From: Notolepis coatsorum
Taxonomy: Eukaryota > Chordata > Actinopteri > Aulopiformes > Paralepididae
Direction of reading: 5' to 3'
Length of the DNA stretch: 64,000 nucleotides
NCBI GenBank assembly: GCA_963971535.1
Contig: OZ020589.1
Span: 95,724,324-95,788,323, forward strand
Part shown: piece by piece, positions 53,916 to 63,899 of the stretch
How the letters are laid out: every line of letters starts with the position of its first letter
Numbering within the stretch: position 1 is the stretch's first letter
Translations under genes and position numbers: made by a program
The notes under the pieces: generated by a model
Told to the model about the DNA's origin: nothing
Databases searched by the model: none
Seen by the model: the letters and a program-made list of their open reading frames with translations, nothing else

Positions 53916-55258
53916 AACTAGGTTATATACATAACCTTCCGTTTTATTGTGTGGGCACATTACACATTTAGTTTTGTTGTGTGGGCACATTAGACCTCCA
54001 CTATACACTCACTAGACCTACAGAGAGAGACCTCCACTATATACTCACTAGACCTACAGAGAGAGACCTCCACTATACACTCACTAGACCTACAGAGAGA
54101 GACCTCCACTATACACTCACTATACCTACAGAGAGAGACCTCCACTATACACTCACTAGACCTGCAGAGAGAGACCTCCACTATACTCACTAGACCTACA
54201 GAGAGAGACCTCCACTATACTCACTAGACCTACAGAGAGAGACCTCCACTATACACTTACTATACCTACAGAGAGAGACCTCCACTATACACTCACTATA
54301 CCTACAGAGAGAGACCTCCACTATACTCACTAGACCTACAGAGAGACCTCCACTATACACTCACTATACCTACAGAGAGAGACCTCCACTATACACTCAC
54401 TATACCTACAGAGACCTCCACTATATACTCACTAGACCTACAGAGAGACCTCCACTATACACTCACTATACCTACAGAGAGAGACCTCCACTATACACTC
54501 ACTATACCTACAGAGAGAGACCTCCACTATACACTCACTATACCTACAGAGAGAGACCTCCACTATATACTCACTATACCTACAGAGAGAGACCTCCACT
54601 ATATACTCACTAGACCTACAGAGAGAGACCTCCACTATACACTCACTATACCTACAGAGAGAGACCTCCACTATATACTCACTAGACCTACAGAGAGACC
54701 TCCACTATACACTCACTATACCTACAGAGAAGGCCTCCACTATACACTCACTATACCTACAGAGAGACCTCCACTATACACTCACTATACCTGCAGAGAG
54801 AGACCTCCACTATACACTCACTAGACCTACAGAGAGACCTCCACTATACTCACTAGACCTACAGAGAGAGACCTCCACTATACACTCACTAGACCTACAG
54901 AGAGAGACCTCCACTATACACTCACTATACCTACAGAGAGACCTCCACTATACACTCACTATACCTACAGAGAGAGACCTCCACTATACACTCACTATAC
55001 CTACAGAGAGAGACCTCCACTATACACTCACTATACCTACAGAGAGAGATACCTCCACTATACACTCACTAGACCTGCAGAGAGAGACCTCCACTATACA
55101 CTCACTATACCTACAGAGAGACCTCCACTATACACTCACTATACCTACAGAGAGACCTACAGAGAGAGACCTCCACTATACACTCACTATACCTACAGAG
55201 AGAGACCTCCACTATACACTCACTATACCTACAGAGAGAGACCTCCACTATACACTCA

Positions 55259-56481
55259 CAGGGCTGTACGCTAAGCTTTTTCACTAGGGGCACACTTGCC
55301 CCTAAATGAGAAATTTAGGGGCAAAAAATATTTTTTAGGGGCAAATTTTTAAATAACAATTTTACCATTATTTATATCGATTGTTTTTTATTTAAAAAAG
55401 AAAAGAAAAAAAATTATTTTATATAATTTTTTTTTTAAATAAAAAATATATATTATATAATCATACTTGTAGTTGTATTATCTGCGAGACATCGCCACCA
55501 CGCAACACGTCTAAATGCTCGCTATATGCAACCAGCTCCACTGTCTGTGTGTACTGAGTAGCCTCCAGCTACGGCCACGATTCTCCGGGGGTGCAGCTGG
55601 ACCCTAAACGCTACATTCAGCATGCAAAAGAATTCTCCGGCGCTGCACCTGGACCCTAGTCAGCAGCCCTCACTCATGCGATGTAAACCAGGGACTCGAA
55701 TACGCATGTTGTTGTTGTAGCCAGGACATTGATGCCAGGAGCTTTCTGTAGCTACTGCTGGATGGCGTTGGGACAACGCCTCAGTGAACTATTTAGTTTA
55801 CTGCAACATTTCGTAGTGACTAGTTACCTAGCCAACGGAGGTATTATGCACTGGACTATTGCTGATGGATTTGTTGATGTCGGGAGCTATCCGTAGCTAG
55901 CCGGCTGGATAACGTTACACAATGCCTCAAAGTCATGTATTAAACTAAGTGAATAGTTGACTGGGTCATTTTGTAACGGTAGCTAACGTTATCTCACGAA
56001 GGTCCTACTGACTAGACTAACGTCTCGGTGAGGCAATAGCCTCTGTTTACATGCAACAGGTGGGGAGGGGGTAGCAGCAGCAGCAGCAGTGCGCGGTGCG
56101 CGCTTCATGTGTGCTGAGACAGCGAGTGAGAACTCCGCTAAAGAATTGGATCATGATTTTCACATGACTATTTGATTGAGCGCCACACGGCGCTCAGACG
56201 TCTCAGTGGGAGGCGCCAAACGTAAAAACTGAGCGCAAATGGCGGGTGGCGCTCTAGTTTCGGTCCCTGGTTCCCGCTGATCATACCTGCTGAGTGCTCA
56301 CTGCTCAGCTCGCGTGAGTGACGTCATCGCGTCATCACACGCCTTGGATAATTTAGGAGTGAAATGCGAATCCAAGGCTTGAAAGCACTACTCGCAAGCC
56401 CGCCCCCAGATAATATTTACCAATCGCAACGGCCAATTAAAGGGGCAATTCGCGATGATATCATCGCAGTGTACAGGCCTG
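55259..56481. mobile_element. hAT-type MITE with 5-bp target duplication, copy 2
   Basis: The termini are CAGGGCTGTACGCTAAG and GTGTACAGGCCTG, flanked by actca (55,254-55,258; 56,482-56,486). Same family as 7,067-8,084 with a longer interior. It landed inside the 36-bp minisatellite. Confidence 0.88.
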
Positions 56482-57318
56482 ACTCACTAGACCTGCAGAG
56501 AGAGACCTCCACTATACACTCACTATACCTACAGAGAGAGACCTCCACTATACACTCACTATACCTACAGAGAGACCTCCACTATACACTCACTAGACCT
56601 ACAGAGAGAGACCTCCACTATACACTCACTATACTTACAGAGAGACCTCCACTATACACTCACTATACCTACAGAGAGACCTCCACTATACACTCACTAG
56701 ACCTACAGAGAGAGACCTCCACTATACACTCACTATACCTACAGAGAGACCTCCACTATACACTCACTAGACCTACAGAGAGAGACCTCCACTATACACT
56801 CACTAGACCTACAGAGAGAGACCTCCACTATACACTCACTATACCTACAGAGAGACCTCCACTATACACTCACTATACCTACAGAGAGAGACCTCCACTA
56901 TACACTCACTAGACCTACAGAGAGACCTCCACTATACACTCACTATACCTACAGAGAGACCTCCACTATACACTCACTAGACCTACAGAGAGACCTCCAC
57001 TATACACTCACTATACCTACAGAGAGACCTCCACTATACACTCACTATACCTACAGAGAGACCTCCACTATACACTCACTATACCTACAGAGAGAGACCT
57101 CACTATACACTCACTATACCTGCAGAGAGAGACCTCCACTATACACTCACTATACCTACAGAGAGAGACCTCCACTATACACTCACTAGACCTACAGAGA
57201 GACCTCCACTATACACTCACTAGACCTACAGAGAGAGACCTCCACTATACACTCACTAGACCTACAGAGAGAGACCTCCACTATACACTCACTAGACCTA
57301 CAGAGAGAGACCTCCACT

Positions 57319-58144
57319 CAGGGTTTCCGTTAGCCGGTAATTACCGGTATTTGACCGGCAAAATCTGTTGAAGTCCGACATATTTAATCTCTCCGGTCAT
57401 AATGTCCGGTGAAAATAATTCCCTCTAAACACAATTTGATTATTTGAATTGTATTAAAATAGGCTAAAATTAAATAGCCTATGCGATGAACGAAACAATC
57501 ATTACATTTGTTTCATCGTTGCTTCACCAAGCAGGTCTAATAATGACTTCGACGTTGTCAGCGAGAGCTTAGTGCTGGGTTTGCGAGTGCATGCAGCTGC
57601 AGAGCCACAGAACCCACCAGCTGTGCCGGCACAGTGCAATACTCCAATTCAGCCATTGGCAATTCAGCTGTTGGGTGGGGGGCGCTGCTGAGCTCTGCAG
57701 CTGCATGCTGTCGCAAATAAGTCGTTGGGAGGTGGAGATTCATCACGCAAACCCACGATAATGTTGCCGTCTCTCTCTGCCAAATTTCTCGGTTCTTCGC
57801 GTGATATAATTAATACAAATGTCCAATATAACGGAATTCGTTAGCTCATAAAAATGTGATTATAACAGACTGCTGTTTATTAATGTCGGGCCGACTGCCC
57901 ACAGACACCTATTTGATTTAAAGTCAGCAGCAGCACGGAGTCTCGGGACTTATTTTATTTGGAATATATTGACTGTATACGCAAAAGTAGCCTAGTTTTA
58001 AGTTAAAATATTATAAATCTACATGCCTTGAGGATGTCATTCTTTATATAGCCTGCCTATCAATTGTTTTTAAGCTCAATAAACTCTGACCGGAATTTCT
58101 CTCATTTGACCGGCCTGCAACAATTTTTTCTAACGGAAACCCTG
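57319..58144. mobile_element. hAT element (CAGGGTTTCCGTTAG family), simple copy
   Basis: An 826-bp copy with ends CAGGGTTTCCGTTAG and CTAACGGAAACCCTG and perfect duplication cctccact (57,311-57,318; 58,145-58,152). It has no nested insertion, so it is the reference for the family. It landed in the 36-bp minisatellite. Confidence 0.96.
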
Positions 58145-58189
58145 CCTCCACTATACACTCACTAGACCTACCGAGAGAGACCTCCACTA

Positions 58190-58396
58190 TAAAGTATAAT
58201 AAATCGCAAATTACTTTGGGTATGCAATTGTCAGGCGTTTTATGCTAAATGTGGGGTATGCTTGGGGATATATAAAACATTATACAGTGTTATCTTCATT
58301 TTAAGGGTAAATAGGTTGTGCGGCTCCCTGAGCATTTTATTTTGTGGGACGGGGGAAAAGTGGCTCTTTTGATAGTAAAGGTTGCTGACCCCTGCA
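58190..58396. mobile_element. hAT fragment with right terminus
   Basis: It ends ggttgctgacccctg, a common hAT terminus, and minisatellite sequence resumes right after (cactagacctac). The left terminus is lost. Confidence 0.5.
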
Positions 58397-58604
58397 CTAG
58401 ACCTACAGAGAGATGCACCTTATGAGAGCCACCTAAATTAACAAATTAATAGACAAGCATGTGTTCCTTGCAGTTCTAAGCTAATATATATTGAAGTCAA
58501 AACTTTTATTCTATATATATTATTTTGCTTGGTAGGAATTGCCCTGCTACTGTCACTGTGTAGATAGGAACTACTCTATATTTTTAAACTCTTGCGTTCA
58601 ATAC

Positions 58605-58777
58605 CCTGAATTTCCTGCGGAGGCCGCTGTTGAGCTGGAAGTCGTCCCTCCAGCCGGCCTGGTGGTCCTGGATCTCCGACAGCGAGGGAATCGCCTTCTT
58701 CAGCTTCTCGCGGTCTTTCCCTCCGTGGTCCAGCTTGAACATGGGGTCAGTCTCCAGTTTCTTCTTCTCCTCCCGCT
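58605..58777 (-). CDS. ccdc130: ccdc130/yju2b exon (EREEKKK...)
   Basis: A 173-base internal exon. After the acceptor tttgtccccag (58,778-58,788), two bases complete a Glu codon. It codes EREEKKKLETDPMFKLDHGG, KDREKLKKAIPSLSEIQDHQ and AGWRDDFQLNSGLRRKFR, a highly conserved helical region of YJU2B. It ends in phase 0 before the donor GTATTG at 58,604. It continues into TEKKV of the exon at 43,677 across a 14.9-kb intron. Unlike two neighbours, its donor is not followed by a minisatellite. Identification by family sequence is firm. Confidence 0.96.
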
Positions 58778-58852
58778 CTGGGGACAAAGGGGGGGTCACA
58801 ATACCACAGGAGTGTAAAATAAAGTGTACGCATGCATGGTCTGGACCACTGC

Positions 58853-59196
58853 CCCCCCCCCCTGGACACAGCCCCCCTCTGGACCACAGCCGCGCCCCCC
58901 CCCCTCTGGACACAGCCCCCCTCTGGACCACAGCCGCGCCCCCCCCCCCCTTTGGACACAGCCCCCCTCTGGACCACAGCCTCACCCCCCCCTCTGGACA
59001 CAGCCCCCCTCTGTACCACAGCCTCACCCCCCCCTCTGGACACAGCCCCCCTCTGTACCACAGCTGCACCCCGCCCCCTTCTGGACACAGCCCCCCCTCT
59101 GTACCACAGCTGCACCCCGCCCCCTTCTGGACACAAGCCCCCCTCCCTTCTCGACTACAGCCCACCCTGGACCACAGCCCCCCCTGGACACAGCCC
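58853..59196. repeat. C-rich minisatellite near an acceptor
   Basis: About 9 to 18 units of ccccctctggacacagcc and ccccctctggaccacagcc with varying C runs. It begins 75 bases upstream of the acceptor of exon 58,605-58,777 on the gene strand. It generates long Gly/Pro-rich false frames on both strands. Confidence 0.92.
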
Positions 59197-60072
59197 CTAA
59201 TAAGATGTTTAGCCTACTAAACAAATCAGCTTGATCAATTCAAGTGGATATTATTCCCATAAAAAACTCAGTCTCACTGCCCTGGCCCAGTGGTGAATTG
59301 GTCTCGCTGGCTTGGATAAGCACCAGTTTGGGGGACTGGCTGTTCCGGGGTGGTTCACATGCCTTCGAGCAACACTGTACTTATTTTATGCACTTTATGC
59401 ATTGTTTTGATTCTGTCAAATGTATGCTAATTTCATCGATTTGCATATTCATGATCGACACGTAGTATTGTTAAATGTGCCTTTTACGGTGGAAATGGCA
59501 GACGTTCAAAGTCATAACATGCGCAACGTGTAATCCAACTAATGCGCAGTGAATCACGTTCAAAATAGAATTAACTTCTCTTAGACCACTATTCGTTCTA
59601 TAGCCTGTGATAACTCCTCTTGGGAGTCTCGCTGTTTCTATGTAAACTCTGCAAGCAACGGGTCCAATAAATGTATCTTTAACATGCTTTATATTTTCGC
59701 CATTACTATATGCCGGTCGCGGTTAAAAACATTTTAAACTAACGTTAGCTGCTAGTGCTACCTAAGCTAAGCTAGCTCACAGGAGAAATCAGTTTCAGTT
59801 ACCTCTTACCGTATCTAAGGTAATCAACAAGTAAGCTAGCGACCACTGCTGTCCCCGCTGTCAACAGCACCGTTCCTCCCAGGTGTCTCAATAGTTCTGA
59901 AGTATAAACAAACTATACAGCAACATTAATCTGTCTAATATATTTTCTGTGTAACTTACTTGTTTTTATGAGCTAATGTAGCGATTTTCAAATGATCAGT
60001 AAAGGAACTATTTCTCAGTTGAGGTGTAGTTTGACCAACTCAACTTTTCACAGAATGTTTAGAATCTTTCAA
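59197..60072. other. ccdc130 intron, nothing recognised
   Basis: No element termini, frames or arrays were recognised. A short ctaagctaagctagctcac stretch occurs near 59,762. Confidence 0.4.
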
Positions 60073-60573
60073 CTAGGGCGGTCACGATTCGTCAACCTAT
60101 GGCATTTTCTCCTTAGGAACGGTTCTAATAGTGAGCAAAGGGGGGGGGGGGGGGGTCTCTCTCTTTCTCTCTGTACGTTCAATGATGATGATCAATGAAG
60201 TAGCCAAAATGTACACTATAAAAACGAACTTGATAGTTGATGATTAAATATTTCACTTCATTAGCAAAAATATTGTAACATCATTAAGTCTGTTATAAGC
60301 TATTCTCCCTCTCGTGTGTGTGTGCATACATTCACTATATGCTACTCTTTTTCACATGGATTAGGCTAATTAGCTTTAACAATCCTGATTCCTGGAATAA
60401 TAATCTCTCTGGCTGGTAGTTTTTTTAATCCAAAACTAAAAAGGATGAGGATACTCATTAAACATTTTGAAATATTCAATTAAAATAGATTTTTAATTAA
60501 TGATTAATCCACTAATCGATAAAATAATAAACTGATTAATCGATAACAAAAATAGTCGTTAGTGACAGCCCTA
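60073..60573. mobile_element. Probable hAT element
   Basis: It runs from TAGGGCGGTCACGATTCG to AGTCGTTAGTGACAGCCCTA, which are loosely inverse. The flanking 8 bases do not match, so the pair may be chimeric. It contains a 16-base G run. Confidence 0.5.
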
Positions 60574-60790
60574 ATGCTAATTATATGCCTGTTCATGTTC
60601 ATTTTATGCTGTGGGGCACTTTGGGCTGCGGTCCATGTGTGAAAGGTGTATAGATAGTTATTATTATTATATTGTAAACAAATTAAATGTATGCATTGAA
60701 ATGTCTAAGTCTCAACGACATTGGAAATGAGGGTGACCTCACTTGTCCTTTTCGAGAATAAATAAAGGTTTGAATTGACTGTAGGCCCTA
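60574..60790 (+). mobile_element. Two LINE 3' tails
   Basis: ggggcactttgggctgcgg plus TTATTATTAT (60,610-60,672) and acctcacttgtccttttcga plus aataaataaag (60,730-60,770) look like L2- and CR1-type 3' ends. No coding part. Confidence 0.4.
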
Positions 60791-60914
60791 TAACTTCTAT
60801 TGACTAGAATAGATGAATGACTAGAAACGGCAGACAAAATGATTCTGGTCAAGCGTGACGCTGCGTTGTCATCAGCAGCTGTTTAGACTGGATCCCCAAC
60901 GTGAGTGGAAGTGA

Positions 60915-62100
60915 ATGAGGAGCCTGAGAGGAGCCTGAGAGAAGCCTGAGAGGAGCCTGAGAGGAGCCTGAGAGGAACCTGAGAGGAGCCTGAGAGGAAC
61001 CTGAGAGGAGCCTGAGAGGAGCCTGAGGCCTGGGAGGAGCCTGAGAGGAGCCTGAGAGGAGCCTGAGAGGAGCCTGAGAGAAGCCTGAGAGGAGCCTGAG
61101 AGGAACCTGAGAGGAGCCTGAGAGGAGCCTGAGAGGAACCTGAGAGGAGCCTGAGAGGAGCCTGAGAGGAGCCTGACGCCTGAGAGGAGCCTGAGAGGAG
61201 CCTGACGCCTGAGAGGAGCCTGAGAGGAACCTGAGAGGAACCTGAGAGGAGCCTGAGAGGAGCCTGACGCCTGAGAGGAGCCTGAGAGGAGCCTGAGAGG
61301 AGCCTGACGCCTGAGAGGAGCCTGAGAGGAACCTGAGAGAAGCCTGAGAGGACCCTGACGCCTGAGAGGAGCCTGAGGCCTGAGAGGAGCCTGAGAGGAG
61401 CCTGACGCCTGAGAGGAGCCTGAGAGGAGCCTGAGAGGAGCCTGACGCCTGAGAGGAGCCTGACGCCTTCCGACCACTACCACCAAGCCTCTTCAACTAA
61501 TTCAGAACGCAGCGGCCCGCCTGATCTCAAACCGACCGATGTCAGCCGATGTCACCCCACTTCTCAGGGACCTGCACTGGCTCCCCATGGCCGTATGAAT
61601 CCGCTTCAAGGCCCTCAACCTGGCATATCGTGCAGCGAAGGGAACAGCTCCCGCCTACCTCCAGTCAATGGTCTCTAACTACACACCCTACGCTCTGCCT
61701 CTTCTGGCCACCTCAGACCTTCTCCTATCCAAGCTCCGGGAGGGTCATCAAAGAGAAGTTGCCTATTCTCAGTCCTTGCCCCACAATGGTGGAACGAACT
61801 TCCCACCACAGTTAGGACAGCCGAACCCCATCCAATCTTTCACCGTCGACTAAAGACGCACTTCTTCAATCATTATCTGAAAATAAATAAAAAATACTCT
61901 AATCCTAACTAACCTTACTGTCATGAACTTGTCCTAATATACTAACCTACACTATAGCACTCAACACTTTGATGAACATTGTTACTCAGCTGATAGAGTT
62001 GGACCCTTCCTGCTGTCTTGTTGTACAAAACTTGTAAGTCGCTTTGGATAAAAGCGTCAGCTAAATGACAAAATTACGCCTGAGAGGAGCCTGAGAGGAA
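60915..62100. repeat. 11-bp minisatellite, split by an L2 fragment
   Basis: About 50 units of gagaggagcct at 60,915-61,468, with periodic cctgacgcct and cctgaggcct variants. A further about two units lie at 62,076-62,100 after the L2 insertion. The unit length shifts frame each time, so open frames occur in all three frames and are meaningless. Confidence 0.95.
61469..62075 (+). mobile_element. L2-like LINE 3' fragment
   Basis: It encodes in pieces LIQNAAARLISNRP, LLRDLHWLPM, RFKALNLAYRAAKGTAPAYL and ends gctttggataaaagcgtcag, a conserved L2-type 3' tail. A 6-bp duplication acgcct (61,463-61,468; 62,076-62,081) flanks it. It is inserted in the 11-bp minisatellite. 5'-truncated, not functional. 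Confidence 0.88.
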
Positions 62101-62181
62101 TGGTGGCGTTGGCGGCAGGTACAGCAGTGGTCACTAGCAACTCAATGTATGACTGTCCCTTTATGTATGGCGTAAACCAAA

Positions 62182-62194
62182 GGGGGGGGGGGGG

Positions 62195-62275
<81 letters not shown>
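62182..62275. repeat. G run and GA microsatellite at a splice donor
   Basis: A run of 15 G followed by about 38 GA units. On the gene strand this CT repeat begins four to five bases after the donor of exon 62,281-62,423. Confidence 0.95.
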
Positions 62276-62278
<3 letters not shown>

Positions 62279-62280
62279 AC

Positions 62281-62423
62281 CTGTGGTGAGGATCTGTTCA
62301 TTGTCGGCCATGTCCCAGCGCTCCTCCTTCCGCTGAGCTCCGATCACGATCACATAGTCACAGGTGGCAGGATCGGTCTGCATCTCTATGTAGTTCACAC
62401 ACAGGTGGCACTTCATACGGAAC
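62281..62423 (-). CDS. ccdc130: ccdc130/yju2b exon (FRMKCHLC...)
   Basis: A 143-base internal exon. The first base G completes the Arg codon left open (AG) by exon 63,839-63,899. It codes FRMKCHLCVNYIEMQTDPAT, CDYVIVIGAQRKEERWDMAD and NEQILTT, then one base G. KCHLC provides a Cys pair of the zinc-binding N-terminal domain of YJU2-family proteins. The other pair should lie in the exon outside the window. The acceptor is ctctctcccag (62,424-62,434) and the donor is GTACCT at 62,280. Both flanks are CT microsatellite. The conserved TDPATCDYVI block makes the identification certain. Confidence 0.97.
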
Positions 62424-62691
62424 CTGGGAGAGAGAGAGACAGAGTGAGAGAGACACAGGGTGCGAGAGAGAAAGAGAGAGAGACACAGGGTGTGAGAGAG
62501 AGAGAGACACAGGGTGTGAGAGAGACGAAGAGTGCGAGAGAGAGACAAAGAGTGTGAGAGACAGGGTGTGAGAGAGAGAGTGAGAGAGACACATGGTGTG
62601 AGAGACAAAGAGTGTGAGAGAGAGACAGAGTGAGAGAGAGTGTGAGAGAGAGACAGATTGAGAGTGAGAAATAGACAGAGTGAGAGACGGA

Positions 62692-62748
<57 letters not shown>

Positions 62749-62860
62749 ACACACAGGGTGTGAGAGATAGAGTGTGTGACTAAGTCCCGTCATGCAGTAG
62801 TATAGATCTACTGCCACCCCAGTGTGAGAGAGACACAGAGTAAGAGACAGAGACAGAGTA
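62424..62860. repeat. GA-rich degenerate microsatellite
   Basis: GAGA runs with gacacagggtgtg-like islands, and a perfect GA run at 62,704-62,744. On the gene strand this is a 400-base pyrimidine tract directly before the acceptor of exon 62,281-62,423. Confidence 0.92.
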
Positions 62861-62921
62861 CAACTGTCCGACAAGTACAACACGCGCTGCTTCAGCACCA
62901 AGTAATTCTGTGTGTTTACCT

Positions 62922-63838
62922 GTAGATCAGTGTGGTGTAGTAGTTCTGTGTTACCTGTAGATCAGTGTGGTGTAGTAGTTCTATGTTTACCTGTAGATCA
63001 GTGTGGTGTAGTAGTTCTGTGTTACCTGTAGATCAGTGTGGTGTAGTAGTTCTGTGTTACCTGTAGATCAGTGTGGTGTAGTAGTTCTATGTTTACCTGT
63101 AGATCAGTGTGGTGTAGTAGTTCTGTGTTACCTGTAGATCAGTGTGGTGTAGTAGTTCTGTGTTACCTGTAGATCAGTGTGGTGTAGTAGTTCTATGTTT
63201 ACCTGTAGATCAGTGTGGTGTAGTAGTTCTGTGTTTACCTGTAGATCAGTGTGGTGTAGTAGTTCTATGTTTACCTGTAGATCAGTGTGGTGTAGTAGTT
63301 CTATGTTTACCTGTAGATCAGTGTGGTGTAGTAGTTCTGTGTTTACCTGTAGATCAGTGTGGTGTAGTAGTTCTGTGTTACCTGTAGATCAGTGTGGTGT
63401 AGTAGTTCTGTGTTTACCTGTAGATCAGTGTGGTGTAGTAGTTCAGTGTTACCTGTAGATCAGTGTGGTGTAGTAGTTCTATGTTTACCTGTAGATCAGT
63501 GTGGTGTAGTAGTTCTGTGTTACCTGTAGATCAGTGTGGTGTAGTAGTACTATGTTTACCTGTAGATCAGTGTGGTGTAGTAGTTCTGTGTTTACCTGTA
63601 GATCAGTGTGGTGTAGTAGTTCTGTGTTACCTGTAGATCTGTGTGGTGTAGTAGTTCTGTGTTACCTGTAGATCAGTGTGGTGTAGTAGTTCCGTTTACC
63701 TGTAGATCTGTGTGGTGTAGTAGTTCTGTGTTACCTGTAGATCTGTGTGGTGTAGTAGTTCTGCGTTACGTGTAGATCTGTGTGGTGTAGTAGTTCCGTT
63801 TACCTGTAGATCGGTGTGGTGTAGTAGTTCTGTGTTAC
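62922..63838 (-). repeat. 35/36-bp minisatellite copied from a ccdc130 exon end and its splice donor
   Basis: About 26 units. On the gene strand each reads AACTACTACACCACACNGAT CTACAG then GTAACACAG or GTAAACATAG, so each contains the last 26 bases of exon 63,839-63,899 and its GTAA donor. Units nearest the exon keep the exon's CCG codon. Farther ones have CAG or CTG. The array fills the intron start up to about 62,922. Confidence 0.96.
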
Positions 63839-63899
63839 CTGTAGATCGGTGTGGTGTAGTAGTTCCCCACTTTCTTCTTCTCTGCATTGTAACGTACCC
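63839..63899 (-). CDS. ccdc130: ccdc130/yju2b exon (VRYNAEKKKVGNYYTTPIYR)
   Basis: A 61-base internal exon. After the acceptor gtctgttcag (63,900-63,909) it has two bases of a Gly codon, then VRYNAEKKKVGNYYTTPIY and AG of an Arg codon completed by the next exon. This is the conserved strand region before the second Cys pair of the YJU2 zinc domain. The donor is GTAACA at 63,838. The exon's 3' 26 bases are repeated about 26 times in the following intron. Any use of a later donor copy would read TAC AGG TAA, an immediate stop. The start codon and about 65 residues lie beyond the window. Confidence 0.94.

Larger units (their letters stand above)
48632..53943 (+). mobile_element. DIRS-type tyrosine-recombinase retrotransposon, degenerate
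   Basis: About 5.3 kb with inverted terminal repeats (48,640-48,815 and 53,735-53,915). An internal complementary region at 53,622-53,700 joins inverse copies of both ends. It encodes reverse transcriptase, RNase H and tyrosine recombinase on the plus strand, all broken. GTT occurs at both borders (48,629-48,631; 53,941-53,943) instead of a target duplication. This is the canonical DIRS layout. It is antisense to ccdc130 and sits in the 30-bp minisatellite. The 5' region where Gag is expected (about 49-51 kb) shows no clear frame. Confidence 0.93.
53985..58200. repeat. 36-bp minisatellite, about 60 units, interrupted
   Basis: Units of gacctccactatacactcac plus tagacctacagagaga, with 34-bp and point variants (tagacc/tatacc). 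Blocks: 53,985-55,258, 56,482-57,318 and a remnant at 58,145-58,200. The interruptions are two hAT elements. Because 36 is a multiple of 3, long artificial frames with repeats such as RDLHYTLTRPTE appear. On the minus strand each unit has TCTCTCTCTGTAG followed by GT. Confidence 0.95.

Noticed and set aside
53981..56912. Long open frames with 12-residue repeats (RDLHYTLTRPTE type)
   Set aside because: They are produced by the 36-bp minisatellite, whose unit is a multiple of three. Both strands are open and there is no non-repeat coding part.
53985..57318. CRISPR-like array of about 36-bp repeats
   Set aside because: The repeats are directly adjacent without unique spacers, and the DNA is eukaryotic. 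It is a minisatellite.
58584..59234. Pro- or Gly-rich frames on both strands near 58.8-59.2 kb
   Set aside because: Only the part at 58,605-58,777 is a real exon (ccdc130). The rest is the C-rich minisatellite read through.
60849..61496. Overlapping frames rich in SGSSQAPLRLL repeats
   Set aside because: The 11-bp tandem repeat lacks stops in all frames; no gene evidence.
62057..62752. Long Ser/Leu/His-rich frames at 62.1-62.9 kb
   Set aside because: Translation of CT/GA microsatellites; only bases 62,281-62,423 within are a true exon.
62922..63838. A series of tiny duplicated exons
   Set aside because: Units have the exon end and donor but no pyrimidine tract before them, and inclusion would introduce a TAA stop. 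Better read as a donor-seeded minisatellite.
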